Source: Emydura subglobosa | Taxonomy: Eukaryota; Chordata; Testudines; Chelidae | Assembly: GCA_007922225.1 (NCBI GenBank) | Contig: ML679961.1 | Coordinates: 65,237,075 to 65,301,074 of the forward strand | DNA: 64,000 bases | Direction: 5' to 3' | Shown: one piece after another, positions 21,641-33,598 of the stretch | Layout: every line of letters starts with the position of its first letter | Numbering within the stretch: position 1 is the first letter of the stretch | The notes under the pieces: model-generated | Database searches by the model: none | What the model was told of the DNA's origin: nothing | The model's input: the letters and a program-made list of their open reading frames with translations, nothing else | Position numbers and translations under genes: made by a program

Positions 21641-23579
21641 AACCCATTTCTACTTGGGACAAGAGTGGAATTTGAAAATATTCCTATTTAATATTTGAGA
21701 CCACCTGTACTGTGTGGAAGAGTTAAAAAGATCTGGAAAGTAATACTGTTCCCTGAGGTAAGACTCCAATAGGAAATGTTTTACATAATTAATCTAACAT
21801 TAATTCTCTTAATACATTTTTACTATGTTTAACAACTGTGACATTGGTGGGCCAGGTGCCAGCTCATGCCAAGGTACCTGTGTCTCAACTCGACAGATAC
21901 ACAGCTAGAATCTGTCTGATTCACTTGTGGGTTAATATTAATATAGGTTAATATAAAATAGGTATTAGAATTATACGAAAGTGTTTAGTATTTAGACTCT
22001 ACTGAACGCTTGTGAGTTGCTACATGCATTAATCTTACTTGTAATATCTGTATTCTATATTGTAATGTAATCTATGAGCAGTTGGATTATGAGCCTCTGT
22101 GACCATATGAATCTGTATTAATAAGTGTGAAGAGCTGCTCTTCTTCAGAAATTGTTACACCAGTTGGTATGAGATTGAAAGCACAATTGACCTAGGGTCA
22201 GTGATTGGTCCTTTGGGATTAGGAGTAACTTGAATATTGCCATGATTCTTGTTACAAGGAGCCATCTATTAGAGAGAGAAACACACTTGGGTGGCGAGAC
22301 AGACCAGAATACACAAGGGGACTATTTGACTCTGTATTAATGCTGTTAGAGTGCACGAATAGTTTGCACTTGGTGCAGTAGGTTGACGAAATCTAAGTTT
22401 AGAATTCACAACCAATTTGGAGTTTGTGCCCTAGTTTTTAACAGCCTGCCCTGAGATTGGTACTCATGCTCTTGCATCACCATTGGAAGCTTCACAGCAA
22501 GTACTCATCCAGTGCAATTATCTCTTACACAGTATTATGGTCCAAAAAATGATAATGTAAAACAACACAGTTATACTCAACCTATCTACTCCCTGCACAT
22601 CTTGAAATCAGACCTGCTCACTTTAGGACACATAGGGCTGGTTTGGGATGGGGAGCATGTGAGAGAGTGAGAGCGCGTATGCAGGCTGGAGAGCAGGGAA
22701 GTTGCCCTAGTTGCCAACTTCCAGACGGGTGCTGTACACTCTGCTAGTGGATAGGTTGTTTTGGTTTCGTTTTGGTTTTTTTCGCTCTGCTCTTACTCCT
22801 CCAGACATTTTTGCTCTATTTTGATTACCTGACTCTGGGTTTTCTTATTTTTTGGCTCAGCCGTTGGAGATGGGGGGAGAGCCCCAAAAACATATTTTGC
22901 CCTGGCTAGCAACATAGCTAGGGCTGCTCCTGCTGACACAACATTTCCTCCTGTTAGCCTTGCAGAACTAGCCCATATAGCTGTGGGAGAGTGAACTGGA
23001 CTCTATTTGCATCATGATAAACCAGATGTACTTCAAAAACTACCTATTTAGGATGTTAAGATTTTCTTGAAATTTGCCTTCCATTGTAATTTATCCAGGA
23101 AGGCATGTTCTTCTGTTTAACCAGGAACCCCAAATGCATGACTTATTAACGCTAAAATATGAGTTATAGAGGCAGTCAAATATGGAGTCTGTCTTTCTGT
23201 TGTAGTCCATGAAACCAAAGGATCAAAATGCCATTTTTAAGATGCTTAAAGAGAAGAGCAGACATTTAGGAAAGATCTGCTGCATAGGATTAGCTATGAG
23301 GCAGGAAAATGTTAGTGAGTTATATCATTAGATAATGCCACTATTAAAAGCCTATGCCATAGTTCTCCAAACACACAAGTCACTTTACACACAATGACAA
23401 CCCCAATGAGTACAATAAGACTATTCATGTATATAAAGTTACTCAAGTGTAAAGTAGTTGCAAGATCAGAGTCCTAATTTGTGAATCAGATATATGGAAT
23501 TTTAACTCTCATCTTAAAATGTTTAAGGAACAGAGAGAGCAATTTATTTCTGAGGAAGAGGGAGAAAAGCCAGTCTAAT
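21641..23579. other. Unassigned non-coding stretch
   Basis: No recognisable gene or repeat. The block at about 22640-23000 is more GC-rich than its surroundings and may be an old element, but there is no diagnostic end. Confidence 0.4.
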
Positions 23580-23735
23580 TTCAGCCACAGCATCCACCTG
23601 AAAATAAAGAGTTCCCTGGCTTATGATGTTCAATAATTTCCTAACAAGACAATGCAGTTCAGCCACAGCATCCACCTGAAAATAAAGAGTTCCCTGGCTT
23701 ATGATGTTCAATAATTTCCTAACAAGACAATGCAG
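23580..23735. repeat. Perfect 78-bp tandem duplication
   Basis: Positions 23580-23657 and 23658-23735 appear identical (unit begins TTCAGCCACAGCATCCACC), followed by four bases of a third copy. The unit is 26 codons, so a minus-strand frame at 23544-23792 stays open through both copies; I do not regard it as a gene. Likely recent replication slippage or a duplication fixed in this lineage. Confidence 0.97.
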
Positions 23736-23829
23736 TTCACAACATAGTTTTCTGTGATTTGCATGATAAATTATGATTATATTTCTCAGCAAAGTGACAT
23801 GGCGGTAGAAAAGACCAATGCAACTTGGT

Positions 23830-24690
23830 GCTGCATATACAGAGGAATCACAGAGAGGGAAGCAACAATTGTCTATACAGAGTTAGTGGGGCTGCACCTG
23901 CAGTTTTGCATTTAACTCTGGACACGTCAAAACCAGAAAGATAGAGAAACTTTGGAGAGAGTTCTGAAAGAAAGAGCAAAGAATGATCTGGGGACTGGAA
24001 GAATGAATTTAAAAAGCTAAATACGTGTAACTTGGCTACACAATGACTACAAGGGGACATGATAACAGTCTATAAGCATTTTGAGGGTGTAAACGCCAAT
24101 GAGGGAAAATAATTGTTTAGATTGGTACCGATATTGCCAACTCTCATGATTTTATGGGTCTCCAATATTTGGCATTTTGCTTGAAGCTCCAGTTCCTGGA
24201 GTCATGTAATGAAATGAGAACCTCAGTTTTCATTAAAGGAAGAAAAAGGAAGGTTCCAGCCCTTGTGGTTGCAGAGAAAAGTTGGAAAATGTGAACTCCT
24301 AAAGACTAAAAAACCAGAAGGCAAATAAAAAGAACCCCAAACTTTATTACTTTTTAAAGTCTCATTTTTAAGCCAGACTCATGACTTTTGAATGCTTGGG
24401 ATTGGCAGTGCTGTGATACCCAGAGGTATGACCAAGAGTAAAGGGAAGAATTCAAAAAAAGTAAAATGTAGATGTACTATCAGAAAAAAATTCCCAGCAG
24501 TGAGACCTATTAAACTATTGAATACTTTACCAGGAAAAGTAGTGGAAGCCTCATTGTTTGGGTTATTTAATACTGGGCTGGAGAAAGCACTGGAAACTAT
24601 ATGGTAGGAAACAGTCTCGCATTGGGCTCCACAATAGACTAACTGATGTAATAGACCTTTTCAATCTCTTATTTCTGTGATTCCCCTTCC
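23830..24690 (+). mobile_element. CR1 LINE 3' portion, interrupted by a hAT-like MITE
   Basis: Left part (about 23830-24129) follows the CR1 C-terminal region in order (TGGGGCTGCACCTGCAGTTTT, GAGTTCTGAAAGAAAGAGCA, GGGGACATGATAACAGTCTA). Right part (24413-24690) resumes it (CCTATTAAACTATTGAATAC, GGGCTGGAGAAAGCACTGGA, ACTAACTGATGTAATAGACC). The 283 bases between them are a separate insertion. Coding sense is lost in several frames. Confidence 0.85.
24130..24412 (+). mobile_element. hAT-like MITE inserted in CR1
   Basis: A 283-base insertion with facing ends (ATATTGCCAACTC at the left, GATTGGCAGTGCTG at the right) and subterminal repeats of CTCATGATTTT / CTCATGACTTTTG. Flanked by TTGGTACC (24122-24129) and GTGATACC (24413-24420), 6 of 8 bases matching, which fits the 8-base target duplication of hAT elements. 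No coding capacity. Confidence 0.72.
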
Positions 24691-27600
24691 ATGCCCTCTA
24701 TGAATTTCACAAATAAATCATTGGGAACAGGAGTGCTTTGTAAGGCTACTCTAGCTATTTTATTATACCAGATATATTGCAATGCTAGATTTCTCATAAA
24801 ATGTTGAAGGAAATAGGAGAGGCACTGTATTGGGTATATAGATCACTAGAGGAACACTGATCATTTCAAGAAAGACCACTAGATCCACAGGAAGCAACCA
24901 ATTGTAATTTTATTTTAGTGATCATTATTTTCAATATTGAGATGCAGAGTGAAGATCAGGTTTTTAAAAACCACAAGTATTTAATATCCTTAAGGAGTAT
25001 ACTTTATTAGGTGAGACTGAAATAGAGAAGGAGAGCATAAATTGGTCAAACTTCTGACTCATTCCAGTTTATTTTGTCACTTGATATTGTACGTCTGAAA
25101 ACTCTCTCTTCATCTGCAGCATTCTGTGGGCTCTCAGTTTGTTTTTGTCATTTTTAAGGAGCTAACAGAAATGAGGAGAAAAATGAGAGGCCTGTAAATG
25201 AGACAAGGCCTCTTCCATACCTTGGCTCTGCAGAGCACACAAATGGAATCTTAATCTTTTAAAATAACATTTTTTAAAGAAATGTCTGAACTTTAGTTGG
25301 ATGCTCTTCAAACAGCTGGGGACCACTAAATTTTTAGCAGGGTCCATGGACAACAGCCATCATGCCAGGAGCAATTCTGGGGAGAATAACCATAGAATTG
25401 TCTTGAACAAATAGGGGAAAATGGAGTTGATGTTCCACCAGGGTCTGTCCCTGTCACTCTATCTTTTTTCCTACTCTCTGAAATCCCAAGTTTCATCCAG
25501 AGCAAATGATGGAGAGGATCCACACAGGGAAATCATAAAGTGACCAAGAAAGTCAGCTTTAGGTCACTTCTGCATAAGTAGAATGACGCAAAACAGCTAC
25601 AAAGCAGCTGAGGATCTGGCCCTTACTGTCCAAGTTGAGTGAAATACAAAACGAACAGACTTTCAGGCAGTGAAAAATCAATTAGAATTTTCAGCTCTTT
25701 CAATTTTGATAATCTGTTGGGTTATTAGAAACTCAAGTAAGAAATATTCCACTTCAAAAAAACTAATATAGAACCGGCTAGTGTCACACATCTCACATGA
25801 CACTCACATTTTTTATTTTTACTTTTTTTAAAAGCACAGATATGTCCCCACACAATACACTGTAGCCTATAAGAATGCATACTGAGCTGTAAAACAAGAG
25901 ACCATTAGTTCTAGTCCCAGCCCTTTGACTGCTGCTAATATTTCTGTGCACTTCACAAGGCCTTAGAGATGGGCTTATTCTACAGATAAAATAACTGAGA
26001 CGTTCATTTCAAGCAGAACTGATAATTGAACTACTTTTTCTAATATGAGAAACCCAAGTCTCACTTTTGCCAGTGGTCTTTCGGAAGAAACAGGTTACAT
26101 TATATGCCTGTGTAAACCTATATTAAAACAGTATTACTCTTTGTCCCCATCTAACGGTTAGCCCATGTACACAGACTTATGAACCCACTAGTGCTTCCAC
26201 ATTGCATCACTTATTTCATTTTTCATTACTAAATTAATTGTGTGGCATATGCTCTTCCCTAATTTTAGACATAGGAAACAAATGTCCAAATAAAAAAGAC
26301 CACAGTAACGAAAAAAAAACATTCTCTAGCTTTGAGAAGTTAACAAAGTACAAACTATTTTTTAAATACCTTGTCTGTAGAATTTTAGTACATTTTGGCT
26401 CCTTATTTATTTACATTTAAACAATAATTTTAGAAAATCTTATACAAAGAGCTCTAGGTGTCCTGATAATTAATCTTACTACAACAACAACATGACCCAG
26501 CCGCCATGAAAATTCATATGAGCAACACAAACTCAGCTCACCAGACACACTGAACAATCAAACAGTAACAAAATTACCTTAACCAGCTGGTAAACCAAAG
26601 CAACATAAAAGCTCCTTTCCATGTTCCCATCACCCCCAGGAACCTCAACTTCCCCCCCCAACCCTATCAGATATACTGACCAAAAGCTGGTTGTTCAGAT
26701 GTAGGACCTTCTTTGTTCAACCCCCGGCCCAGTCCATATATGTAATCTGTAGAGCTCCCCTTCCCTCACAGAAAAGGTGCTCAGCCTCCTCCAAGGCACC
26801 ACTCCCTCGTACAAACTTCCAGATTGCCCAGAGGGCACTATATATGTGTCTAGGATTTACACTGGGGGGGATTCACAGACTGCATAGGCTATGTGCAGGT
26901 GTGAGCAAACTGGGGTGAGGAGTAACACCACTCATCATCCCCACTCTGACCCCATGGGGATTCCCTGGAAAAGACAGTACAAACTGAAGATGTGTTATCT
27001 TTTTCATGGAGTCCCCAGGAGGACAGCTGCAGCCAGGTGGTGTTCCTGGGAGCACATTTCCAATGGGGAAACATACAGTCAGGAAACCATAGAAACCAAC
27101 TGGGATCAGAGTTGAGATTTTCAAAGGACTAAGATTTAGCCACACAGATACCATGGGAGGGTTGCGCTAATCACATTGAAAATCTAAATCCAGAAGCCTG
27201 CATTTGGTGGAACCTTGGTCATTGAAAGAGAGGTTCCACACCTGTGACATGACAGGATCAGAGAGTTAAACTCCACTCCATATCTGTGACAAAGCAATGT
27301 GGAGAACCTCCACAATGGGATCCTGGCAAAGGTTCCCTCCCACAGCGCTCTCTCACAAGGGTTTTACTGTGGGAGAGACAGATCTGGAGTTCAATTTATA
27401 TATGGCTTTGGATTAAAGCCATTTACAAATGAAATCCTACATTGCATTTTCCTTTTGTTCACTTCTAGTATTTCTAGAGTTTAAGGCCCAATGTTTGATT
27501 GTTGTTCATTTACAGAATAGATTGCTAAGTGATATTTGGCTTCTAATGATTATCTCTGAATGTGTAAAAATAAATATGAATTGACAGAGGCCTTTGAAAA

Positions 27601-28014
27601 CTGCCAACCAGGCATTAGACTTCAGTAAAGTATCTTAGGTATGCAGACCTGTGCTGTGTTAAGCCCCCTTGAGATACTGTGCTTGAAAGTGCTGTCTCAG
27701 TGCCAAAATGTGAGAACTCTCCCCCCACTTCAGGAGATAAGGTAAGCAGGATCAGTAACTAGTCACTCCAGTGCAAGGCAGCAATACATTTCCTGCCATC
27801 AGCCATGTGACTGGAAATGATTCCATGATGATCAACGCAAAAATAAAAGGAACACATTAAACATTTATTACCACTCCTCAACTCCTCCTGGGTCAATAAC
27901 ATGAAACCTCAATACACTTGGCTCGGAAAAAATTTGATGATGCAGAAAACTGGGGGGTGAAAAAACCACTCCCTTCTCTGGGACCCTCAAAGACAGGGTC
28001 AAGCCTCATTAAAT
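24691..28014. other. Unassigned non-coding stretch
   Basis: No gene found. About 25880-26000 has words resembling a MIR-type SINE, too decayed to delimit. Around 27110-27195 GAGATTTTCAAAGGACTAAG faces CATTGAAAATCTAAAT, a possible small fold-back repeat related to 62270-62366. Short open frames at 26691-27154 on both strands are composition effects. Confidence 0.4.
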
Positions 28015-28325
28015 TCATAGAATCATGGAACCATATGGTCAGAAGGGAACACAAGGGTCATCTAGTCTAACCCTCTGCCAAGATACAGGATTGGTTGGTC
28101 TAAACCATCCAAGACAGATGGCCTCCCAGCCTCTTTTTGAAAACCTCTAGTGAAGGAGATTCCATGAGTTCTCTGGGCAGTTTGTTCCATTGTCTTACTG
28201 GTCTTATAGTTACAAAGTTTTTCCCGAGATGTTATCTACATCTGCTATGCTGTAGTTTGAACCCATTGCCTCTTGTCCTGGCTTCTGTGGCAATAGGGAA
28301 CAATTTTTCTCTATGTTTTTTTATT
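28015..28325 (-). mobile_element. CR1 LINE 3' end, antisense
   Basis: Begins with the reverse complement of the CR1 tail (TTCATAGAATCATGGAACCA), then GTCATCTAGTCTAACCCTCT, TTGAAAACCTCTAGTGAAGG, GTTTGTTCCATTGTCTTACT and CATTGCCTCTTGTCCTGGCT. All are in the order expected for the minus strand of the C-terminus and 3' untranslated region. The upstream (right) part is truncated in a T-rich tract. Confidence 0.92.
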
Positions 28326-28629
28326 TTTTCTCCTTTTTTTTTTTTATTCAATGGATGGCAGGTCATGCTTTGCTCAAACAGTGGATTAACAAAATTGATT
28401 GCCTATTAATCACTCATTTCAGACACCAAATCCTTATTCCCTCCTGTTCCATATGTACAAAAACTCCAATGCTTTTAAAAACATTTAACTATTTTCTTGT
28501 TCTTTCTTATCCAGCACCTATTGACAGAAGATGGAACTATCATAATGTGCTACTATCCTTAATGTATTCTCATACTGTTAGTGTATCACAATTTTCTATG
28601 CAGCTAGCATAGTGTGATATCTTCTACTT

Positions 28630-28762
28630 TAGGGCCCAAGCCTGCAATATTTATGCATGTGAGTAATTTTACTCAGGTGAGTAACCTTAATACATTCAAT
28701 GGGATTCTCACCTGAGTAATGTCACTCACACGTGTAATTGTTTGGAGATCAGGACCCTAAAG
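28630..28762. repeat. Fold-back (MITE-like) repeat
   Basis: Left arm words CTGCAATATTTATGCATGTG, AGTAATTTTACTCAGGTGAG face right arm words CTCACCTGAGTAATGTCACT, CACGTGTAATTGTTTGGAGA around a centre TTCAATGGGA. Flanked by AGGGCCC / AGGACCCT. Imperfect palindrome without coding capacity. Confidence 0.7.
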
Positions 28763-29207
28763 AGCTTTTGTCAGAGTGTGGCAAATAGCACTCAGTTTAA
28801 TACTTTATCAGATTTCCCATTTAACTGTCTTTCCCTCCTTCTCTTCCCACCCCACACACTCATTTGTTGAATGACCATGGGGTTTTGTTTGTTTGTTTTT
28901 AAACAGGACCATTAGTTTCTAAATTACCCTAATAATTGTGATGTCATTCACTGTTGGTGCTCAATACCTCTGAAAAACTAGGCAAGAATGTTGCAAGGCA
29001 TGAGGATTCAAAACTCTTCAAGTTCTATTCCTGCCTCTGGTACTAACATGGTTCATGGTGGGCATGTTTCTTTTTTTTTTTTTTCCCCTAACCTCCACCT
29101 GCACTATTACATCCATCTGTAAAAATAAGGTTTGTAAAAAACTCAGTTAAAAATTAACAAAATGTAATTCAATGTGTGACAATACAATCATTTCCAGGAT
29201 GACAAAC
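28763..29207. other. Unassigned non-coding stretch
   Basis: AT-rich, with a T tract near 29071-29086. No gene or repeat delimited. Confidence 0.5.
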
Positions 29208-29457
29208 GTTACTCACCTGATGCAGTAACAATGGTTCTTCGAGATGTGTGTGCCTATGGATGCTCCACTGTAGGTGTGTCTGCGTCCTTGCACTGCCGAT
29301 CAGAGAACTTCGGTAGCAGTGCCTGTTGAGTCTGCACACACACTGTCTCTTCTCATGCTGCACCATGAGGATAGCTCGCATGCACGGGCTAACCATCCTC
29401 AGTTCGTTCTCTACTGCAGAGTCATAGCGAGAACTCCAGAGTAGAGAGAAGGATGGG

Positions 29458-29548
29458 TAGTGGAGCACCCATAGGGACACAACGTCATTACTGCACAAGG
29501 TGAGTAATTTCTTCAAGTAGTGTCTCTATGGGTGCTCCACTGTAGGTG
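29458..29548. other. DIRS-B internal complementary region
   Basis: The left half (29458-29507) is the reverse complement of the extreme left end, with GCAGTAATG/TGAGTAA matching TTACTCACC...GCAGTAAC. The right half (29508-29548, TTTCTTCAAGTAGTGTCTCT...) is the reverse complement of the extreme right end (34510-34548). The junction TGAGTAA|TTTCTTC therefore joins 3' and 5' ends as in DIRS-A and DIRS-C. Confidence 0.85.
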
Positions 29549-29595
29549 ACTCCTGAGCAGTATCCCCCATGGAGGGCTGGGACTTCGGAGTCAGG

Positions 29596-30620
29596 TTAGT
29601 CATACGATAGTACCATGGAGCCAAAGATGGCATCTGAGGCATAGTCCCTAGTGATCGCATAATGTTCTGTGAAGGTATGGACTGATGCCCATATCACTGC
29701 TCTGCAGATCTCTGAGACAGGCACATCCTTAAAGAAGGCAACAGATGAGGAGATCAATCTCATAGAATGTGTACTGATCGAGTCTGGAGGGGTCATGGTA
29801 CAAATTTGGTAGCACTGTCTGATGCAATTCAAGACTCACTTGGAGAGTCTTTGGGCTGATATCATTGAGCCCTTAAATCTTTCTGCCATGGAGAGGAATA
29901 GTCTAGGGGACTTCCTGAAGGTTTTTGTCCTATCAAAGGTATCTAAGGTATGCAGCATAGCCTCTCTATTGTCTCGTTGAGGCTTAGAGTAGAAGGGGGG
30001 AAGTGCATAGACTGATTCATGTGAAACCAGGAGATCACTTTAGGGATGAACCTTGGATGCAGCCTGAGTGTAACCTTATATGGGAAGAACATTGTGTATG
30101 GGGGACACGCCATCAGGGCTGCTATTTCCCCTATTCTTCTAGCCAAGGTAATTACAATCAGAAAGACCGTTTTTATTTATAGGCATGCTAGTGAATGAAG
30201 GGGCCATAGGTTTGAAGGGGGGCCTAGTCAGCCCTTTCAGCACTAGGTTTAGGTCCCAGGAGGGGGTAGGAAGGAGAGGGTAGGGGGTTGAGGGAAGAGG
30301 TTCGTTATTCCCTTAAGGAACCTTTTAGCGGTTGGGTGCAACAGTACTGAGTACCCCTCTACAGGTTGGTGAAATGCTGTAATAGCTGTTAGGTGGACCC
30401 TGAGACAGTTCAGGAATAACCCCGATTTTTTTAAGGGTCAGGGCATATTCCAGGATATGTGGAAGAGCTGCTGACACTGGAGAAATTTTTTGAGAGATGC
30501 ACCAAAACTGGAATCTGAACCATTTCTGCTGCTTAGTGCGTCATGTGGATGATGCAGTAGAACCTCTTGCATTTCCTTTGAACATGAGCTTTCTAGATGC
30601 AGGAACCAAACAGGAGCCAT
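29596..30620 (-). pseudogene. DIRS-B tyrosine recombinase, disrupted
   Basis: Remnant of the integrating recombinase. N-terminal traces lie at about 30440-30600 in shifted frames. The first catalytic Arg box reads ARRIGEIAAL near 30120-30145, next to CPPYTMFFPYKV, which parallels the PPYMVFYKDKV of DIRS-A. The HxxR box is HSMR at 29758-29769 and the nucleophilic Tyr in TEHYAI is 29659-29661. Catalytic residues are thus still visible although frames are broken between about 29832 and 29943 and again upstream. Confidence 0.85.
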
Positions 30621-30984
30621 GTTCTGAGGTGGAGGATCCCCAGATTGGGACATATGGTACTCCCCTTGTCCTGAGAAAGGAGGTGTGAAGTGGCACGTAG
30701 GGAGATCGGTGGGCACATTGCAAGCTACATCAGATAAGAATACCAGGTCTCTCTAAGCCACATGGGAGCAATCAAAACTATGTAAGTGCCATCCCTCTTT
30801 ATCTTTACAGGACCTTCAGCAGAAAATAGGGGAAGGCACAAAGAAAGCCCTTGTCCCAAGGGAGGAGTAAAGCATCACCTAGAGAGTGCTGACTCGAACA
30901 GTATCACAGACACTTTTTGTTCTGGCAAGTGGTGAACATATCTGTGGATGGTGTTCCCCATCATGCAAACAAATCATGAAGTAC

Positions 30985-32330
30985 TGACGGATGCATCTCC
31001 CACTCGTGGTCGTGAGGGAACTTGCAACTGAGCTCGTCCACTATCGAGTTTTGCATGCCTGGGAGGTAAGCCCTGGACAAGGTGATGTTGTGAGGGATGC
31101 ATCAGTTCCATCATTTCATCACCTCTGAGCATAGGAAAGGCGATCTGGCTCCTCCCGGACGGTTGATACAATACACGCAAGTTATATTGTCTGTTAGGAT
31201 CTTCATATGTGATCCTGTTATCAGTGGGAGAAAATGAGTGCAGGCATTCCTGACTGCTCTGAATTCAAGGAGATTGATGTGGAGGGATAGCTCCACAGGT
31301 GACCATTTGTCTTGCATTGTGAGACCGTTTAAATGCGTGCCCCATCTAATGAGGGATGCATCAGTGGTAAGGAGCGACGAAGGTAGCGCCTGAAAAAAGG
31401 GGGTCCCTTTGCAAGCATTGGTTGGGATTTTCCATCAGGCCAGGGAGTTCTTGATTCTGGTGGGCAGTGATAGGGGTTTGTCTTTGTTTGGTCTGTAAAC
31501 CAAACTGAACCACAGCTGCAGTCATCACATGTGAAGTCTGTTGTGCAGAATCACTGCCATGCTTGCTGCCATATGCCCCAGAAGCTGGAGGCAGATTCTG
31601 GCTGGCATTTGAGGGTTGCACGGAGCTGTGTCTATAGGGGAGAACAGGGTTAGAAACCTGTCTTGAGGTAGGAAGGCTTTAGCCTATAGCAGATCTAGGT
31701 CAATCCCTATGAATTCTAAACATTGCACTGGTGTGAGGGTTGCCTTCTTGGAATTGATCTATAGACTTAAGTCTGTGAACAAGTGCATTGTGTCCTCGGT
31801 GGCTCAACGAGCCTCTTGAAGCAACCAGGCTCTAAGGAGACAATCGTCTACGTAAGGGTAGATCATTATCCCTTGTGATCATAAATGGGCGGCACTACTG
31901 AGAGAAATTTGGAAAATACTCTCGGGGCCAATGAAAGTCCAAAGGGGAGGACTCTGTACCAGTAGTGGTCATGTCCCAGAGTGAACCTGAGAAAACATCT
32001 GTGAGCCGGCAGTACTGAAATGTGAAAGTAGGCATTGTGTAGGTCGAGGGCAGAAAACCAGTCGCTCTGTTCCAGTGACAGAATGATCATCGATAAGGTG
32101 ACCATTTTGAACTTCTGAGCTCTGATGAACTTGTTCTGAGGTCCAGGATGGGTCTCCTACCTCCCTTCCTTTTAGATATTAGGAAGTAATGAGAGTGGAA
32201 TCCCTTGCCTTATAGATGTTGAGGTACTTGTTTTATGGCTCCTAACTGCAGGAGACGATCTATCTCCTGCTGTATTAAACTCTTATGAGAAGGGTCCCTG
32301 AAGAGGGACAGGGAAGAGTGTTGTAGAAGA
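30985..32330 (-). pseudogene. DIRS-B reverse transcriptase / RNase H, disrupted
   Basis: RT start traces include SLFRDPSHKSLIQQEIDRLL (about 32240-32310). Motif A is SALDLHNAYFHI at about 32025-32060, followed by LPFGLSLAPRVFSKF (about 31900-31945). The catalytic box is YVDD at 31843-31854, against YLDD in DIRS-A. RNase H pieces are INLLEFRAVRNAC (about 31245-31285), LTDNITCVYCINRPGGARS (about 31145-31205) and a terminal VDELS block near 31030. Stops and frameshifts separate these parts. Lies between the gag relic and recombinase on the same strand. Confidence 0.87.
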
Positions 32331-32569
32331 GATAGAGAGGTGAAGTGAATGGAAAACCAGATCTGACAATCTCCAGGGCCCATCTGTCTGATGCTATGTG
32401 CTCCCAGGCACTGTGGAACGCTGCCTAATGGTGGCCAAATGGGTGCATGGGCACAGGTAGCAGTAGCAAAAAGTTTCACAGTGTCTGCCTGTCCTGGATC
32501 CTGTTGATATTGCGTCCCACATGGAGTATGGGAAGAGTATTGCAAAACTCCTTCCGACTCACTGTCCGA

Positions 32570-33420
32570 TCCCTTACTTGACAATAGAGGGGTATGGCAT
32601 GATTGTGGGGAAATATCCCTTCGTCAGCCTTGGCTCAGTACCGAGAAGTGGAGAGTCAGGTGCTTTCATGGTAGTCAAGTCCCCGGCCTGATGAAATTCA
32701 ACATTTAGCATCAGTGGGGGGGGAGGAGGGTAAGAAGAAAGGTGGGCTGGAGACCTCATCGTACCGATCTCTCCGGTGCTGGATGAGCTGATCTACTGAT
32801 GGTACTAATATCAGCTCGCATATCAGGAGCGTCTTAGGGTGTTTACCCTAATCTCTCTGTACTGAAGATTCGGTGCTTGTGCCCAAAGGGTTTGCAGGCC
32901 TATCAATGGTACCAAACACCGACTGTTGCCATGAGGCATGGGTGCCGGATGATCTCAGTGCTGAAGATACCAAGTGAGATGGCAATCACTTTCCGTTATC
33001 CCCAGGTTCACTTAGGGGAACTCCAGCTCTCTTTTTCAACTTATGAGAGAAGTCCACGGACCATTTCTTTGACCTGCTGCCCTTTGATGTTGAAGGTTGA
33101 GGGGAAGATTCACGCCCACCGGTGGGCTGGAGTCAGTGAGCCACCTCCATAAAGATGATTTTCAGATGGAGCGTTTTATCCTTGTGGGACCTCAGTCGGA
33201 GCTGATGGCAGAGGGAACACTTGTTGAATGTGGCCTTCGTCGAAGAAGTGAATACACTGGAAGTGCTTGTCCACGACTGGGACTGCCTCGCTGCAACTGC
33301 GATACTATTGAAGCTTGGAGAGTCAGGCATACCCTTGTTCAGGGGGGCCTCCACCACCAGGTGTCAACAGAAGAACAGTCTTTTCGTTCTTCTTTTTGTA
33401 TTTTTTTGTTTAAACATGGC
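32570..33420 (-). pseudogene. DIRS-B gag relic, N-terminal part
   Basis: At about 33140-33240 a minus-strand frame reads NKCSLCHQL then HLKIIFMEVAH, matching the second Cys pair and the following basic LLMEEA block of DIRS gag. The region leftwards (32570-33130) is weakly readable and the conserved C-terminal gag domain of DIRS-A is not found, so much of gag is deleted or decayed. Assignment rests on motif and position. Confidence 0.6.
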
Positions 33421-33598
33421 CAAATAAAGAGTCAGAAGAAAGCTAAAAGGTTTCTAAAGCTAAATGTTTACAAATGAAAAGGACAGTTAGTGATCTGCTA
33501 AAGGCAGACAGCTAATGGACAGCTAAAGGCTCTGTCTCTAGCCAGGGGAGGCTGAGAAGGAACTGAAGATTGTTAGCTCATGCACTCTGGCTAGCCAC

